Assembly: GCF_006716675.1 (NCBI RefSeq)
Contig: NZ_VFPM01000002.1
Coordinates: forward strand, 124,001 to 188,000
Direction: 5' to 3'
Source of the DNA: Humibacillus xanthopallidus
GTDB lineage: Bacteria > Actinomycetota > Actinomycetes > Actinomycetales > Dermatophilaceae
DNA: 64,000 nt
Below are positions 8,802-18,273 of this stretch, one piece after another. The translations under genes were made by a program, and so were the position numbers. Below the pieces are notes generated by a model. The model had not been told where the DNA came from. It made no database searches and saw only the letters and a program-made list of their open reading frames with translations. Each line of letters starts with the position of its first letter. The stretch's first letter is position 1.

Positions 8802-8981
8802 ATGTTCGTCAGCTCCAGTTCTCCGCCCACCCAGCCCGACGGCGCCGAGAGGGCGGCAGCTTTCGGCGTCAGTGCCCTCTCCCATTGGCAGCTGCTAAAT
8901 GATTCCCTTAGGACCGGTGTCTGGCCAGACTCGGTCGAGGTGATCGGCGGGCAGTTCTCCAAGTGGCTGCGCGCCAGCTGA
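8802..8981 (+). CDS. Possible small protein, divergent from xis-int
   Basis: A 59-residue frame beginning with ATG after GTGAGAG. The sequence is protein-like (HWQLLNDSLRTGVWPDSVEV) but matches nothing I recognise. It lies alone between the excisionase and the decayed IS110, in the 375-bp stretch where an element regulator or attP accessory sites could sit. It may be a chance frame or a fragment. Confidence 0.3.
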   Translation: MFVSSSSPPTQPDGAERAAAFGVSALSHWQLLNDSLRTGVWPDSVEVIGGQFSKWLRAS

Positions 8982-9116
8982 TCGGTGTGGCTCACTACCG
9001 GTCTGCGGCCCGTCGATCACCGTTGACAAGGCGTGGCTCAAAAGGGACTGCCCTGCTCGTCGTAGCACTGCCCGCCTCGGCGTCCCTATCGGTTCGACCA
9101 CAGTCGGGAGCGGCAC

Positions 9117-9780
9117 ATGGAACACGTGATCATCGGGGTCGACCCGCACAAGCTGTCCGCGACGGTCGAGGTCGTCGACACACGCGAGAAGTTCCTCGGC
9201 TCGGGCCGGTTCACCACCGACCAGGCCGGCTACACCGCGATGCGCGTCTACGCGAAGGCCTGGCCGGAGCGGGTCTGGGCGGGCGCCCACGGCGCGGCCC
9301 GGCCGCTGGCGCAGGGCTCCTCGAGGACGGCGAGCAGGTCCTCGACGTCCCGGCCAAGCTCGCCGCCCGGGTGCGCCTGTTCGACACCGGGCACAACCGC
9401 CGCGAAGCCCTTTCCCGGCGCCGGGTGCAGACCGTCAAGCGGCTCCACGCGCTGCTGGCGGAACCGCTTCCGGGACAGGCGAAGGGGGATATCACCACTG
9501 GTCAGCCAGGACGTTGCCCGCCTCGGTCCGCCCGCGTGACATCGGCGGGCAGAACCGCCGCAGGATCCCCGCCGAGGAGTTCGCCGAGCTCAACGCCATC
9601 GTCCTGGCCCGGGGGTCGCGAATGATGGACCTTAGAGGTGTCGGACCCCTCGTCGCGGCGCGCACGTTGGCCGTCGTCGGCGCCATCATGAGGTTCGCCG
9701 ACCGCAATCGGTTCGCGTAATGGACCGGCACCGCACCCCTGGCCGCTTCCTCGGGTGAGCAGAACCGGCACCTTCTGGGC
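9117..9780 (+). pseudogene. Decayed IS110-family transposase
   Basis: The N-terminus (IIGVDPHKLSATVEVVD, the DEDD-domain start of IS110 transposases) begins at the ATG at 9117. After WPERVWAGA the frame shifts (DVPAKLAARVRLFDTGHNR appears in another frame), the middle is shortened, and a C-terminal block (LRGVGPLVAARTLAVVGAI, then RFADRNRFA) is cut by an in-frame stop before WTGTAPLAASSGEQNR. At least two frameshifts, a deletion and one stop make it non-functional. The 8995-9116 stretch before it would be the IS left end, where IS110 elements encode their guide (bridge) RNA, but no intact structure could be checked. Confidence 0.8.
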
Positions 9781-9925
9781 AGCCATCGCCATCCCTACCC
9801 GGGCGCCGGGGCCGCCCAAGAATAGCCGCCCCGCGGGGGTGCGTTTGGGGGAGGGCCGCCGCGGTGGCGGGGATTGGACCGATCCAAGGAGACGGCCGGC
9901 GAGCTCGTTCTTCGATCGTGCCTCT

Positions 9926-12900
9926 CTAGTCGTCCGAACTACCAGAGACCGCGAATGCCGCCCAAGTCGAGGAGGCCGCGAAATCCGGATGGGTCCGCGT
10001 ATCCTCGGACGCTGCTGCAAGCGCCCCTCGTACATTCATACCATCGACCTTCCAATGCCTATAGAAGCGCTTTACCAGATAACTTGCCACATCATCGTCA
10101 ATTGGCCAAAGCGGTGCGATGACAGTCCTAGCACCCCTAGCCAAGAGCGCGGCCGGGAGGCTGATCCCCTCATCCGGGAGTGATCTGTTCGGCGATCCCC
10201 CCCAACATGTTGCGAGGAAAACCAAATCGCAGCTCACCTGAGCTTCCATCAGGTCTTGGAAGCTCACAGTGTTCTCATCAGTTGGTCCGCTGAGGCTCGA
10301 CCACAAGAGGTGGGCGTCTTCTCCCCACGCCGTCGGATCAACGTGCCCATGTGTACCAACATGGACAAACTCAGCGCCAGACCCTAATGCGGCCAGAAAC
10401 GCCTCCCGAGTCGCCTCACCGCCGGAGAGCGTTTGGCATCCAAACTCCATTCGGAGCCAAGTCGCTTCTTCCTGAGCACCCGGCAGAGGTGGGAATTCCT
10501 CGCCCGCGTACACGCATGGATCTGGCGAACCAATCGCGATAGGAGGTCCAACTGTAGTCTCTCTCAATATTGACTCCCACACAAGGGCGGCAGACGGGTC
10601 GACGTTGACCTGCAGCCGAAAGACATGCGACCACGGAATCCCGGACATTTGCCCGACTGGGATGACATGAGCAGTCCGATAGCCCGAGCCAGTTAGGTAC
10701 TCGTCTATCGGGCTCAGCGCCTCCGCTGCCTCCTGCAGGATGCGTTCGACCTGCGCTCGACCAGGGGCCACCGAGCCTCTTGGGCCACGGACCCCGCGGA
10801 CTTCTTGGGACTCCGGCACGTTCCCCTCGGTCGAAAGTCGATCTAGCCACGCATTGACAACCGACAGGTTGAGTCGATTCAGCACGCGGCAGGTGATATC
10901 ACCGTCGGGCGTCGCCATCACGGCGAGACCTCCCCGTTCCGTGCAGGACAAGTACACGACTGGCTGGCCCGTGGCCTGCGCCAGACGATCCGACCGAACC
11001 GGCCCCGAAACGTTTAGCAACTTTGGCCTTCTCGGCGCGCGGTCTGGGTCCGCCGAGATTCTTCTTCTCCTTTCCTGCTCATCATCCATCTTCGAGAATG
11101 ATGCCGCTGTATGTTGGGACCGGATGCCTTTAATTTGCTGATAGCGTAGGCGCAACAGGGTTCCACGCTCCAGCTCTAGCAAAGCACGCCAAGGGTCGTT
11201 AAGTCTCACCACTGAGAACTCGGCGGCATAACTCGAAAGACCCTGAATCCGCCTGAGTGCGTGCCGTGGATCGCGCACCGATACAGCACTTGCAACCGCC
11301 TCCAGAGCGATGTCGAGAATGCGCCGAATAAGGCGAGGATCGGAGATCAGCGGGGCATGGCGCGCCACTGCGAGTGCCGCCTCTAGCGCCGAAGTAGTGT
11401 TGTCACGCCAATTCTCTATGGCCTCCACATGGGCGGAGAGAACCAGGCTGAAGTCGCCGGCGTGATGGCTCGGATCGACCCAGATGGTTAGCTCGGCCAA
11501 ACCACCGATCTGCTTGCCCATCTCAGCAGCCGCCCGAAGGCTGCGGCTCTGAATTGCAATCGCACGCTGCTCACCCGCCGCATCCCTCTTGAGAGCCGAG
11601 CGAACATGAAGTATCTTCGCGTATAGCAGCGCGCGGGCGTGATCTGACTCGTCGGCTCTTTTGTATGCTGTCGAGCTGTATCGAACTGCTTTAGAATAGA
11701 ACGCCTCAGCCGACCGGAAGTCCTGAGCCCCCATCGCCAAGTTGCCCCTGGCGAAGAACACAGTGGCCACGCCAGCCAAGCAATCCTGATACCTGGCGCT
11801 ACGCTGAATCCGCGCAATCGAGAGTGCCCACTCGTAGTAACGCGCGGCTCTATCCAGCAACGCTTCCCGTTCGTTGCCGAAGGCGCTAAGGCTTACCAGG
11901 AGCGAGCCAAGAACTGCTAACACATCTGCATCACTTCGAAACCCGGAGAGCTCTTCGAGGGTGTCGAGGAACGGGACGATCGGTACATATGAATCATTCT
12001 CGCTGTGATCGGTCAGGGCGCAGTTCAAGAGACTTATTGTCACTCCGAGCGTCCTCGGGTCGTTGGGCTCAAGATGGCCATGAGCATGAAATAGCGACTG
12101 CGTAGCCCATGCAATGGATTGTCCACACGAGCAAATCTGATAGTGCGTATACATTGCCTGGGCGATGGCAAGCTCGACCTCAACGTGACGATCCCACGCG
12201 GCCTGGCGAATTTCGAAGTACCGGTCCCAGATCGTTTCTCTCATAGTGCGAGCACGCCTATTTCCACTCTTCAATAGTGCTGCGTCGACTCGGGCGAGCG
12301 TCAAGGTATAGCCTTGAAGGAGATCCTCAGGCAGTTCAAACACCGAGATTTGCCTTATCAAAGACAAGGCGCGACTCATAGCGCCTGGAGCAAGTAGCCC
12401 GTCGTGGTCCGGCCGCCCCGCCAGGTCAGCGAGATTCTCTGCAAGGAGCGTGCTTCGCGTCTCGGCTGCGGGACCTGCCTCCTCAACAACTGGCTGGCCC
12501 GCTAGTGCGCGTAAAGCCGCCTCCAGGTCACCGCCTTCGATCCGCGCCAATGAATCCAGAATGGACTTGTGACTGTACGATGTGCCCCAAGTGCTGTCCG
12601 CCAGCCCTTTCTTCAATTCATTGCGAATGTCGTGGTTGCCGTTTTCTCCGCCAATAACACGTTGGAGTTGTCGTGCCCTGAGTCCCCGTTCGCGCAAACG
12701 CACAATAATGCGCACCTCGGCAAGCGTCAGGATCGCTTCGACTCGAACATGAGACAACTCGGAGGTGCTGAGGCGTCGGAAGGTCTTGACGACGCTTGGG
12801 GAGAGTCGACCGCTGCCTGCCTTCCAAGCAACAAAGTCAATCGAAGCATTGATGAGCTCGATCTCATCGCGGGATATGTATGAGATGCGACTCGCTACCT

Positions 12901-13318
12901 CGGTCATCTCCTGGGGTCGCAGAGGTGTAATTGGTGGCACACCTAGCGCAGGGCCTCTCTCGGGCTCGATCCGAGCGAGCCTCGTGTGTGCGAAGACGAC
13001 GTAGAGGTGCACTAGAGCGTCCGGGATATGACTCGCGTTTCGTATAGTGTTCTGGAGGGTCGATGTCCTTCTACACTCGAGTGCGCTATACCAATGGGTT
13101 GCACAGAGCGCCAACCCGTTCCTTTGTAGCCAAATATAGCAAGATCGACCATCTCTGTGGTCATGATGTTCGAGGCCAATGTGGATTAGGGCGTCTTGCG
13201 AGCGTTCTGTCGAAGGCTCTTTTGCATGCACCTTGCGCCTCGCAAGGCGCCTGAGCCTCTTTCGGAGTCTTCTGCGTCTCTGGCCCTCTTGCCGCAAAGT
13301 GTCCATCAATCTCACCAT
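9926..13318 (-). CDS. Large TPR-like/CHAT-domain caspase-type protease
   Basis: 1130 residues. The N-terminal 30 residues are very basic (RRRRLRKRLRRLARRK). Residues from about 150 to 750 are long alpha-helical, TPR-like repeats (for example FFARGNLAMGAQDFRSAEAF, then YSKAV). The C-terminal ~330 residues form a CHAT domain: VVYLSCTERGGLAV, then the catalytic His990 in HVGTHGH and Cys1038 in FLATCWGG, followed by LLARGARTVIAPLWPI, the usual CHAT ending. CHAT proteins are caspase-like proteases; several serve in immunity, where a sensor domain switches on cleavage of a partner. It follows a membrane-protein gene by 13 bp, suggesting an operon. Base composition is clearly lower in G+C than the ICE backbone genes, a sign of separate acquisition. 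An alternative start is the Met four codons in. Confidence 0.85.
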   Translation of the reverse strand: MVRLMDTLRQEGQRRRRLRKRLRRLARRKVHAKEPSTERSQDALIHIGLEHHDHRDGRSCYIWLQRNGLALCATHWYSALECRRTSTLQNTIRNASHIPDALVHLYVVFAHTRLARIEPERGPALGVPPITPLRPQEMTEVASRISYISRDEIELINASIDFVAWKAGSGRLSPSVVKTFRRLSTSELSHVRVEAILTLAEVRIIVRLRERGLRARQLQRVIGGENGNHDIRNELKKGLADSTWGTSYSHKSILDSLARIEGGDLEAALRALAGQPVVEEAGPAAETRSTLLAENLADLAGRPDHDGLLAPGAMSRALSLIRQISVFELPEDLLQGYTLTLARVDAALLKSGNRRARTMRETIWDRYFEIRQAAWDRHVEVELAIAQAMYTHYQICSCGQSIAWATQSLFHAHGHLEPNDPRTLGVTISLLNCALTDHSENDSYVPIVPFLDTLEELSGFRSDADVLAVLGSLLVSLSAFGNEREALLDRAARYYEWALSIARIQRSARYQDCLAGVATVFFARGNLAMGAQDFRSAEAFYSKAVRYSSTAYKRADESDHARALLYAKILHVRSALKRDAAGEQRAIAIQSRSLRAAAEMGKQIGGLAELTIWVDPSHHAGDFSLVLSAHVEAIENWRDNTTSALEAALAVARHAPLISDPRLIRRILDIALEAVASAVSVRDPRHALRRIQGLSSYAAEFSVVRLNDPWRALLELERGTLLRLRYQQIKGIRSQHTAASFSKMDDEQERRRRISADPDRAPRRPKLLNVSGPVRSDRLAQATGQPVVYLSCTERGGLAVMATPDGDITCRVLNRLNLSVVNAWLDRLSTEGNVPESQEVRGVRGPRGSVAPGRAQVERILQEAAEALSPIDEYLTGSGYRTAHVIPVGQMSGIPWSHVFRLQVNVDPSAALVWESILRETTVGPPIAIGSPDPCVYAGEEFPPLPGAQEEATWLRMEFGCQTLSGGEATREAFLAALGSGAEFVHVGTHGHVDPTAWGEDAHLLWSSLSGPTDENTVSFQDLMEAQVSCDLVFLATCWGGSPNRSLPDEGISLPAALLARGARTVIAPLWPIDDDVASYLVKRFYRHWKVDGMNVRGALAAASEDTRTHPDFAASSTWAAFAVSGSSDD

Positions 13319-13331
13319 TTAGCGAACTCGT

Positions 13332-13862
13332 TCATTTGGGTCGCCGCTGTGGCGCAAAGAGCCCTGTAAGCCCGGCCAAACTGGGCAACGCGAGTGCAGC
13401 GGCAAGTACAACTAGTCCGCTCACAGTCGACGTGTATGGAGGCCACTGATGCATGAAGGAGGTCGGCATCGCTGACATGTATATAGTTGCCGCCGCCACG
13501 GCGAAGAGTAGGGAGAGCATGAACTTCCCACTTCGCATCGGGCGCCCATCAGTCTTCCAGCTCGCTGCCACAAGAAGAATCGTGACAGCTATGGCCAGTG
13601 AGAATACAAACGCGTCTTGGCCAGGCGTTGGCTGCCCAATGAGGGCGACCCCTGTCACGTAGAACCCAAGCGCCTCTCCTGGAGTAAACGTGGCGATCGT
13701 CTCCAGGGCTTGGGATATCCCGCCGGATTGTTGAGGGCTGGTTCCTGTACCTTCTCGTTTGCCTGATCCGCGTGTGGTCGGTCGGCGGGGGTTTCCCGTG
13801 TCCGGAAGGTCCTCCGTACTCCCGGTCCGCGCGGCTCGCCGTGCAAGCTGGATTGCCCCCAT
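13332..13862 (-). CDS. Membrane protein paired with the CHAT protease
   Basis: 176 residues from the ATG at 13862, supported by GGAGG 8 bases upstream. The first ~50 residues are basic, polar and probably unstructured (ARRAARTG, RRPTTRGSGKREGTG), followed by three or four hydrophobic segments (ALGFYVTGVALIG, FVFSLAIAVTILLVAAS, FMLSLLFAVAAATIYMSA, VSGLVVLAAALALPSLAG). It has no recognisable family. Because it is upstream of and almost touching the CHAT gene, it is a candidate substrate or effector: a membrane protein with a cleavable tail. That link is inference from gene order. Confidence 0.7.
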   Translation of the reverse strand: MGAIQLARRAARTGSTEDLPDTGNPRRPTTRGSGKREGTGTSPQQSGGISQALETIATFTPGEALGFYVTGVALIGQPTPGQDAFVFSLAIAVTILLVAASWKTDGRPMRSGKFMLSLLFAVAAATIYMSAMPTSFMHQWPPYTSTVSGLVVLAAALALPSLAGLTGLFAPQRRPK

Positions 13863-14315
13863 GAACACCCCTCCAAAGTTGGTTGGAAGTAGGCTCGCAC
13901 ATGACGTCGTGGAAAGTGCGCTAATGCTGCATCCTTCTCTCCGCCGGGCGCGGGGAGGCGGATGGGGTTGCTTCTTGGCGGTGGGGGGTCCATGAGTGCC
14001 TGGGGCCAGTGATGGTGACGACGGGGACACGCGGGCGGGAGCCGTTGCAAAATCGATGAACGTCCCCGCGGCGAAGCACCCAGCATGTCCTAGGCGTTCC
14101 GTCGGGCGGGCCGTTGGTGGTCGCCTTGGTGACGCGGAAGCCCATCCTCGATCGGAAGCCAAGTTCGGGCTTGGTGACGAGGTCGGGATCCTTGAGAGCG
14201 TCTGTGTAGGGGGAAGGCAGCACCAGCGCGGCGTGCCCGAATGCCCCACACTGGGCTTTCACAAGGAATCGGTCGATGGTGCTTCGGAGGGCGCGGTGTC
14301 AAAGGGAGCAAACAC
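13863..14315. other. Intergenic stretch with no confident gene
   Basis: About 450 bases between the CHAT-linked membrane gene and the 445-residue protein. A GTG-started minus-strand frame (14262 down to 13921, 113 residues, beginning KAQCGAFGHAALVLPSP) is open but resembles no family, and an opposite-strand frame is equally long. I see no RNA or repeat. It probably includes the promoter of the membrane protein-CHAT pair. Confidence 0.4.
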
Positions 14316-15653
14316 CTACAGAGTGGGATGAACCGCCGAACTCGGGGGCGCCAGTTGCGGGAGGCACGACCAGAAGCCAGTAGCAGTCTCCCACGTCGAC
14401 GTGAGGTCGGGAGCATCTGCTTGGTCCACGCGCACGAGGCGGCCCCGGTCGCGGTCGTGCAGTCGATCGTCAGTGTGTCTTAGCGCCCTTGCCGGCCCCC
14501 AAAGAACGTTGGCGGCGAGAAGCCGATCGGGTAGCGACCGGGTGAGAATCATCAGGTCGCTCACGACGGCGACTCCGCTACTGAGGTCGTTCACCACGCG
14601 GCACTTGTTTAGGGTCGGGTGCTCGAAGGCCTTCGCAACGGTGGAGAGAGTCTCGAACAATTCACGGCTAGCCGCGACGAACTGGTAGCTGGGTCGAGCA
14701 AGGGTCGTCAACCGCCCCCAGGCTCGATCACCCTGCGTCAGGGCCAGCGCCGCTGCATGGAGGTGTCGGGCAGAATCGCTTGAGGCTGGCTCGAAGGCGG
14801 CCAAAACCTGGCACAGGTGCGCGCCTTGGTTGGCGATCTGCCGCAGGACATCGACGCTGGGGATCAGTTGGCTGATCTCCTGCCGGACGCTGCCCTGCCA
14901 GGCATGGAGGGCTGCCTCGAGGCGGTCGTTCAGTGACGTCGGGATGCGTTCGGGTTGGACGCTGGTGAGGCGGTCGAGGCTGGCGGGTTGGAGCGCGGCG
15001 TCGCGCAGGGAGTCGATGACTCGCTCGGCGTATCGGCCGATGAGAACGGGTCGGATGGCGTCGTCGAGGGACCCGTGCGCCAGGGTGTGCCGGGCGGCCA
15101 CGGCGGCAAGGGACAGGAGATGGAGGGCGGCGCCGGCGACTTCGCCGGCACGTTCCAGGACGGCTGGCCCGTGGTCGCGGCTCTCGCGGATCAGGTCGGC
15201 CATGGTGCCGAGGGCGCAGGAGGCTCGGGAGAGGGGGTGTGGGTCGGTGGGGTCGGAAGGTCTGATGTCTGGGCGGTCGTCGATGCTGCTGCTGGCGTAG
15301 CGGAACTCGCTGCCGTCTTTGACGGCGTGGAGTGCGCCGCGGTGGACCCGCCGGACCACGGTGACCTTCGTAGTGTTCAGGTAGGCGGCGACCTCTGCGG
15401 TTCGTAGCTGCGTGTTGATCGGGTGGCGCAGTGGTTTGGGATAGGTGCGCACGGCGATGGTCAGCGCGTTGCGGCTGGGGTCTTGCGATTGGACGTACCC
15501 GGCGTCGGGTCCGGTGAGCTCGAGCAGGAGGCGGTGCAGGGTGACGTCGAAGGACTCCCACTGCTCAGTGGTCGCGGCGACCTCGGAGTGGCGGAGGCGT
15601 CGGATCTGCACGTCGGCTAGTTCGAGCAGGTCGAGTGCGGTTGTGGTGCTCAC
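14316..15653 (-). CDS. Element protein of unknown function with an N-terminal excisionase-like HTH
   Basis: 445 residues; the GTG start overlaps the stop of the upstream gene (GTGA at 15650-15653), so it is translationally coupled. Residues about 80-120 (LRTAEVAAYLNTTKVTVVRR, then VHRGALHAVKDGSEFRYASS) read as a MerR/excisionase-type helix-turn-helix with wing. The remaining ~320 residues are helical with no known motif. It is the last gene of the run VirD4-like, 163-aa, 237-aa, primase, 111-aa, so it may act in element replication, partition or control of transfer. Confidence 0.65.
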   Translation of the reverse strand: MSTTTALDLLELADVQIRRLRHSEVAATTEQWESFDVTLHRLLLELTGPDAGYVQSQDPSRNALTIAVRTYPKPLRHPINTQLRTAEVAAYLNTTKVTVVRRVHRGALHAVKDGSEFRYASSSIDDRPDIRPSDPTDPHPLSRASCALGTMADLIRESRDHGPAVLERAGEVAGAALHLLSLAAVAARHTLAHGSLDDAIRPVLIGRYAERVIDSLRDAALQPASLDRLTSVQPERIPTSLNDRLEAALHAWQGSVRQEISQLIPSVDVLRQIANQGAHLCQVLAAFEPASSDSARHLHAAALALTQGDRAWGRLTTLARPSYQFVAASRELFETLSTVAKAFEHPTLNKCRVVNDLSSGVAVVSDLMILTRSLPDRLLAANVLWGPARALRHTDDRLHDRDRGRLVRVDQADAPDLTSTWETATGFWSCLPQLAPPSSAVHPTL

Positions 15654-15985
15654 GAGGCGATCCCGCTGGTGGCGATCCGGCGCAGCTCGTGCAGGTGCCA
15701 GGCGCAGAGCTGGAGGTCGGCGGGTCCGGCGAGGGGCGGGATCTGGTCGAGGCAGTCGAGGGCCCGTTCGAGCAGCCCCGCGACATCGACTGTGCTGGCG
15801 AACGGTGCCGGCGAGTTGTACCGGCTGGGGGCCGGGACAAGGTCGCTGTCGCCGGTGCCACTGGGCAGGGTTGCGGCTGCAAGGCGGATCTGGCCGGCGA
15901 ACGCGGGGTCGGTGGTCTCGGTGAGGTCGGCTGCGCGGGTCAGGTGGTCGGCGGCCCGGTCGAGCAGGGCGGCGGCGGATGGCAT
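15650..15985 (-). CDS. Small helical protein of the element backbone
   Basis: 111 residues; the ATG at 15985 has AAGGAG 8 bases upstream. The sequence is rich in Ala/Leu helices (LLDRAADHLTRAADLTETTD, LLERALDCLDQI) with no known family motif. It sits between the primase and the 445-residue HTH protein, overlapping the latter by four bases. Confidence 0.6.
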   Translation of the reverse strand: MPSAAALLDRAADHLTRAADLTETTDPAFAGQIRLAAATLPSGTGDSDLVPAPSRYNSPAPFASTVDVAGLLERALDCLDQIPPLAGPADLQLCAWHLHELRRIATSGIAS

Positions 15986-16019
15986 GAATGGTGCTCCTTC
16001 TGATCGATGGACAGGGTCG

Positions 16020-17525
16020 TCAGCGCAGATGGGGTGTGCGGGGCGGGGTCGGGGGAAGGTGGTCCCGACCCCGTGGCGGAGGCTGGCTGTCCCAGCCGAG
16101 GGCCCGGGTCAGTTCACGGGTGAACGCCTGGCCGCGGTTCCAGCCTTGGCGGGTCATCTCGGCGACCGCGCCGTTGGTGAGGTCGCGGAGGGCTCCTCGG
16201 TTCAGCAGCGGCCCCAGCCGCTGGAGGTCGCTGAGGAGGGTGCTGACGGGGTCGCTGCCGGCGATGGCGAGGGCTGCGAGCTCGCGACCGGGCAGGTGCG
16301 GGCTGGCCGCCTGCACCTGGGCGTCGCTCGTGGCGTCCCGGGTCGTATGCCGCTGGGTCGGGTGGAACGCGACCAGCCCGTCCGGGCCGTGGCGGGCGAG
16401 CCAGTCCGCGGGGTCGAGCCCGTCGGGAAGTCGAGAAACGAGGGCGAGCTGCCCGCCCTGTCGGCAGAGCGCGTAGACCCAGCGGAGGGTGCCGTCGGCG
16501 CCGGCCTGGTCGCCGTCGAGGGCGATGACCACTGGCTCAGTGCTGAGGCCCGCAACCTGCTGGATCTGCGCTGGCGTGGTGGTGGTGCCGAGGGTCGCGC
16601 ATGGCGCGACCTGCTCGATGAAGCGGGACGCTGAGGCTGCAGCGGTGATGGCGAGGGCGTCGAGGGCGCCTTCGACGACGACGACTGCCGCGTCGGGGAC
16701 GGACCTGTGCGTCGGTCGGTAGAGGCACTCGCTCTTGTTGAAGGTCGGGGTGCGGGTGGGGTTGCGGTATTTCGGTGCTCGGGGGTGGCCGCTGGTTTCG
16801 CGGCCGACTAAGCCGGTGATCTGGCCGTCCGGGCGGGTGACGGGGATGATGAGCCGGTCGCGGAGGGTGTCGATGAGCCGTCCCTGACGCGAGGTCTGGG
16901 CAAGGTCCATCGCGACGAGCTCGTCGTCGGTGACGCCGCTGCCGCGGAGGTGGTCGACCAGGGCCGTCCAGCCGTGGCCGGAGTGGCCGACCAGGGCCTG
17001 TCCGAGCTCGAGCTCGGCAGCGTGGAGGTCGATGCGGCGGTGGTGGCGCAGGTAGCTGACGGCGAAGGTGTGCGCGACCGGCCGCGAGAACCATTGCCAG
17101 GCAAGGGAGTTGATCTCGTACCCGCGGCCGGGGTCGACGTCGGCGATGACTCGTGCGCCGGCCCCGTGCGAGACGGCAGGAACGCGTGGAGCCAGGCTTG
17201 CCGGCATACCCGCCTCTGCGGTGTGGTCGAGGACGGCGACGGCCTCACGGAAACCGACCCCGTGGAGGCGGCTGATGTAGTCGATGACGTCTCCGGAGAT
17301 GCCGCACCCGAAGCAGTGGAACCGGTCGGCGACGCCCGCGACGGATAGGGACGCGGTGGTGTCGTCGTGGAACGGGCAGCAGCCCATCCACCCGCGGCCG
17401 GTCCGGTGCAGCTCGACACCGGAAGCGGCGACGACCTCCTCGATGGGGTGGCGTCGGCGGACGTCCTCCACATCGACGGCGCCGACCGTGGTCCGGGTAG
17501 TGCGGGCACCGGTGTTGAGGGTCAT
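16020..17525 (-). CDS. DnaG-like DNA primase (CHC2 zinc finger plus Toprim)
   Basis: 501 residues. Residues about 25-100 hold the CHC2 zinc-finger pattern: RRHPIEEVVAASGVELHRTG, CCPFHDDTTASLSV, FHCFGCGISGDVIDYI. The Toprim core is visible as VVVVEGALDALAI and VVIALDGDQAGADGTLRWVY (catalytic Glu and Asp-x-Asp). It is shorter than chromosomal DnaG and lacks a helicase-binding C-terminus, as expected for a primase serving a mobile element. Its start overlaps the stop of the preceding gene (ATGA). It likely primes complementary-strand synthesis after transfer or during element replication. Confidence 0.85.
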   Translation of the reverse strand: MTLNTGARTTRTTVGAVDVEDVRRRHPIEEVVAASGVELHRTGRGWMGCCPFHDDTTASLSVAGVADRFHCFGCGISGDVIDYISRLHGVGFREAVAVLDHTAEAGMPASLAPRVPAVSHGAGARVIADVDPGRGYEINSLAWQWFSRPVAHTFAVSYLRHHRRIDLHAAELELGQALVGHSGHGWTALVDHLRGSGVTDDELVAMDLAQTSRQGRLIDTLRDRLIIPVTRPDGQITGLVGRETSGHPRAPKYRNPTRTPTFNKSECLYRPTHRSVPDAAVVVVEGALDALAITAAASASRFIEQVAPCATLGTTTTPAQIQQVAGLSTEPVVIALDGDQAGADGTLRWVYALCRQGGQLALVSRLPDGLDPADWLARHGPDGLVAFHPTQRHTTRDATSDAQVQAASPHLPGRELAALAIAGSDPVSTLLSDLQRLGPLLNRGALRDLTNGAVAEMTRQGWNRGQAFTRELTRALGWDSQPPPRGRDHLPPTPPRTPHLR

Positions 17526-18235
17526 GGCTCGAGGACCCGAAATGCAGGACTGGCAGCGGGGCTGACGGTGGCGGGCGCGGTGAGGCTGGCGGGGACGACG
17601 CGGGTGCGGATGTCGCGGTGCGCCTCAAGGAGGCGCGCGAAGTCCTCGACGGGAAGGTGCTCGTCGAGCTTCAAGGCGTCGAGGAAGACCGCACCGACGA
17701 TGGAGTCAGGGATGCGGCGTTGGATGAGGGCGTACTCGTCCCAGGTCGGGTCGTACGCGTACAGCATCCCGACCGGGTCTCTGGAGGCGTCGGGGTCGCG
17801 TCGCAGGGAGAGGCGCTGGTTGCGGGTGCGTCCCCAGCGCATGCCGAAGTCGCGGTCGAGGCCGGGGATGTCGGCGCAGCGGGCGTCGAACGCCTTGCGG
17901 CCCATCCACTCCAGCCGAGACGAGGCTCGGGAGGTGGCTGGGGCAGTGGTGCCGAGGGTCGCTGCGCGCAACTGGGCGAGGTCGCCGGGCCCGCTGGTGG
18001 CCGAGCCGGAGGTGAGGGCGTCGACGATACGTTCGCCGATGACGGCCGAGTCCTCGCCGAGGTGGGGTGCGGCGACGAGGGCGGCGGCTCGGGCGTAGGT
18101 GTTGCGTTGGCCCAGGACGTACCAGTAGTCGCCGAGGTTCTCCAGCTCGATGCGTTGCTGGGCGTGACGGGCGAGCCAGAGCAGCTCGTCGATCAGGGCG
18201 GTGGAGCGCTGGTCGAGAGCGGGCGTGTCGGTCAT
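17522..18235 (-). CDS. Unknown element protein (237 aa)
   Basis: The ATG at 18235 is chosen because GGGGAGG lies just upstream; the frame is open further up but that part is proline/arginine-rich and not coding-like. The protein begins MTDTPALDQRSTALIDELLW with long helices (LARHAQQRIELENLGDYWYV), then a mixed segment with FGMRWGRTRNQRLSLRR. No family recognised. It overlaps the primase start by four bases and lies in the conjugation/replication operon. Confidence 0.65.
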   Translation of the reverse strand: MTDTPALDQRSTALIDELLWLARHAQQRIELENLGDYWYVLGQRNTYARAAALVAAPHLGEDSAVIGERIVDALTSGSATSGPGDLAQLRAATLGTTAPATSRASSRLEWMGRKAFDARCADIPGLDRDFGMRWGRTRNQRLSLRRDPDASRDPVGMLYAYDPTWDEYALIQRRIPDSIVGAVFLDALKLDEHLPVEDFARLLEAHRDIRTRVVPASLTAPATVSPAASPAFRVLEP

Positions 18236-18273
18236 GACGGCCTCCCCGTGCGCGGGCGGGTCCCGCGCCTCGG

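Noticed and set aside
13863..14249. N-terminal extension of the CHAT-linked membrane protein
   Set aside because: Extension is low-complexity Pro/Arg/Ser; a strong ribosome-binding site marks the ATG at 13862.
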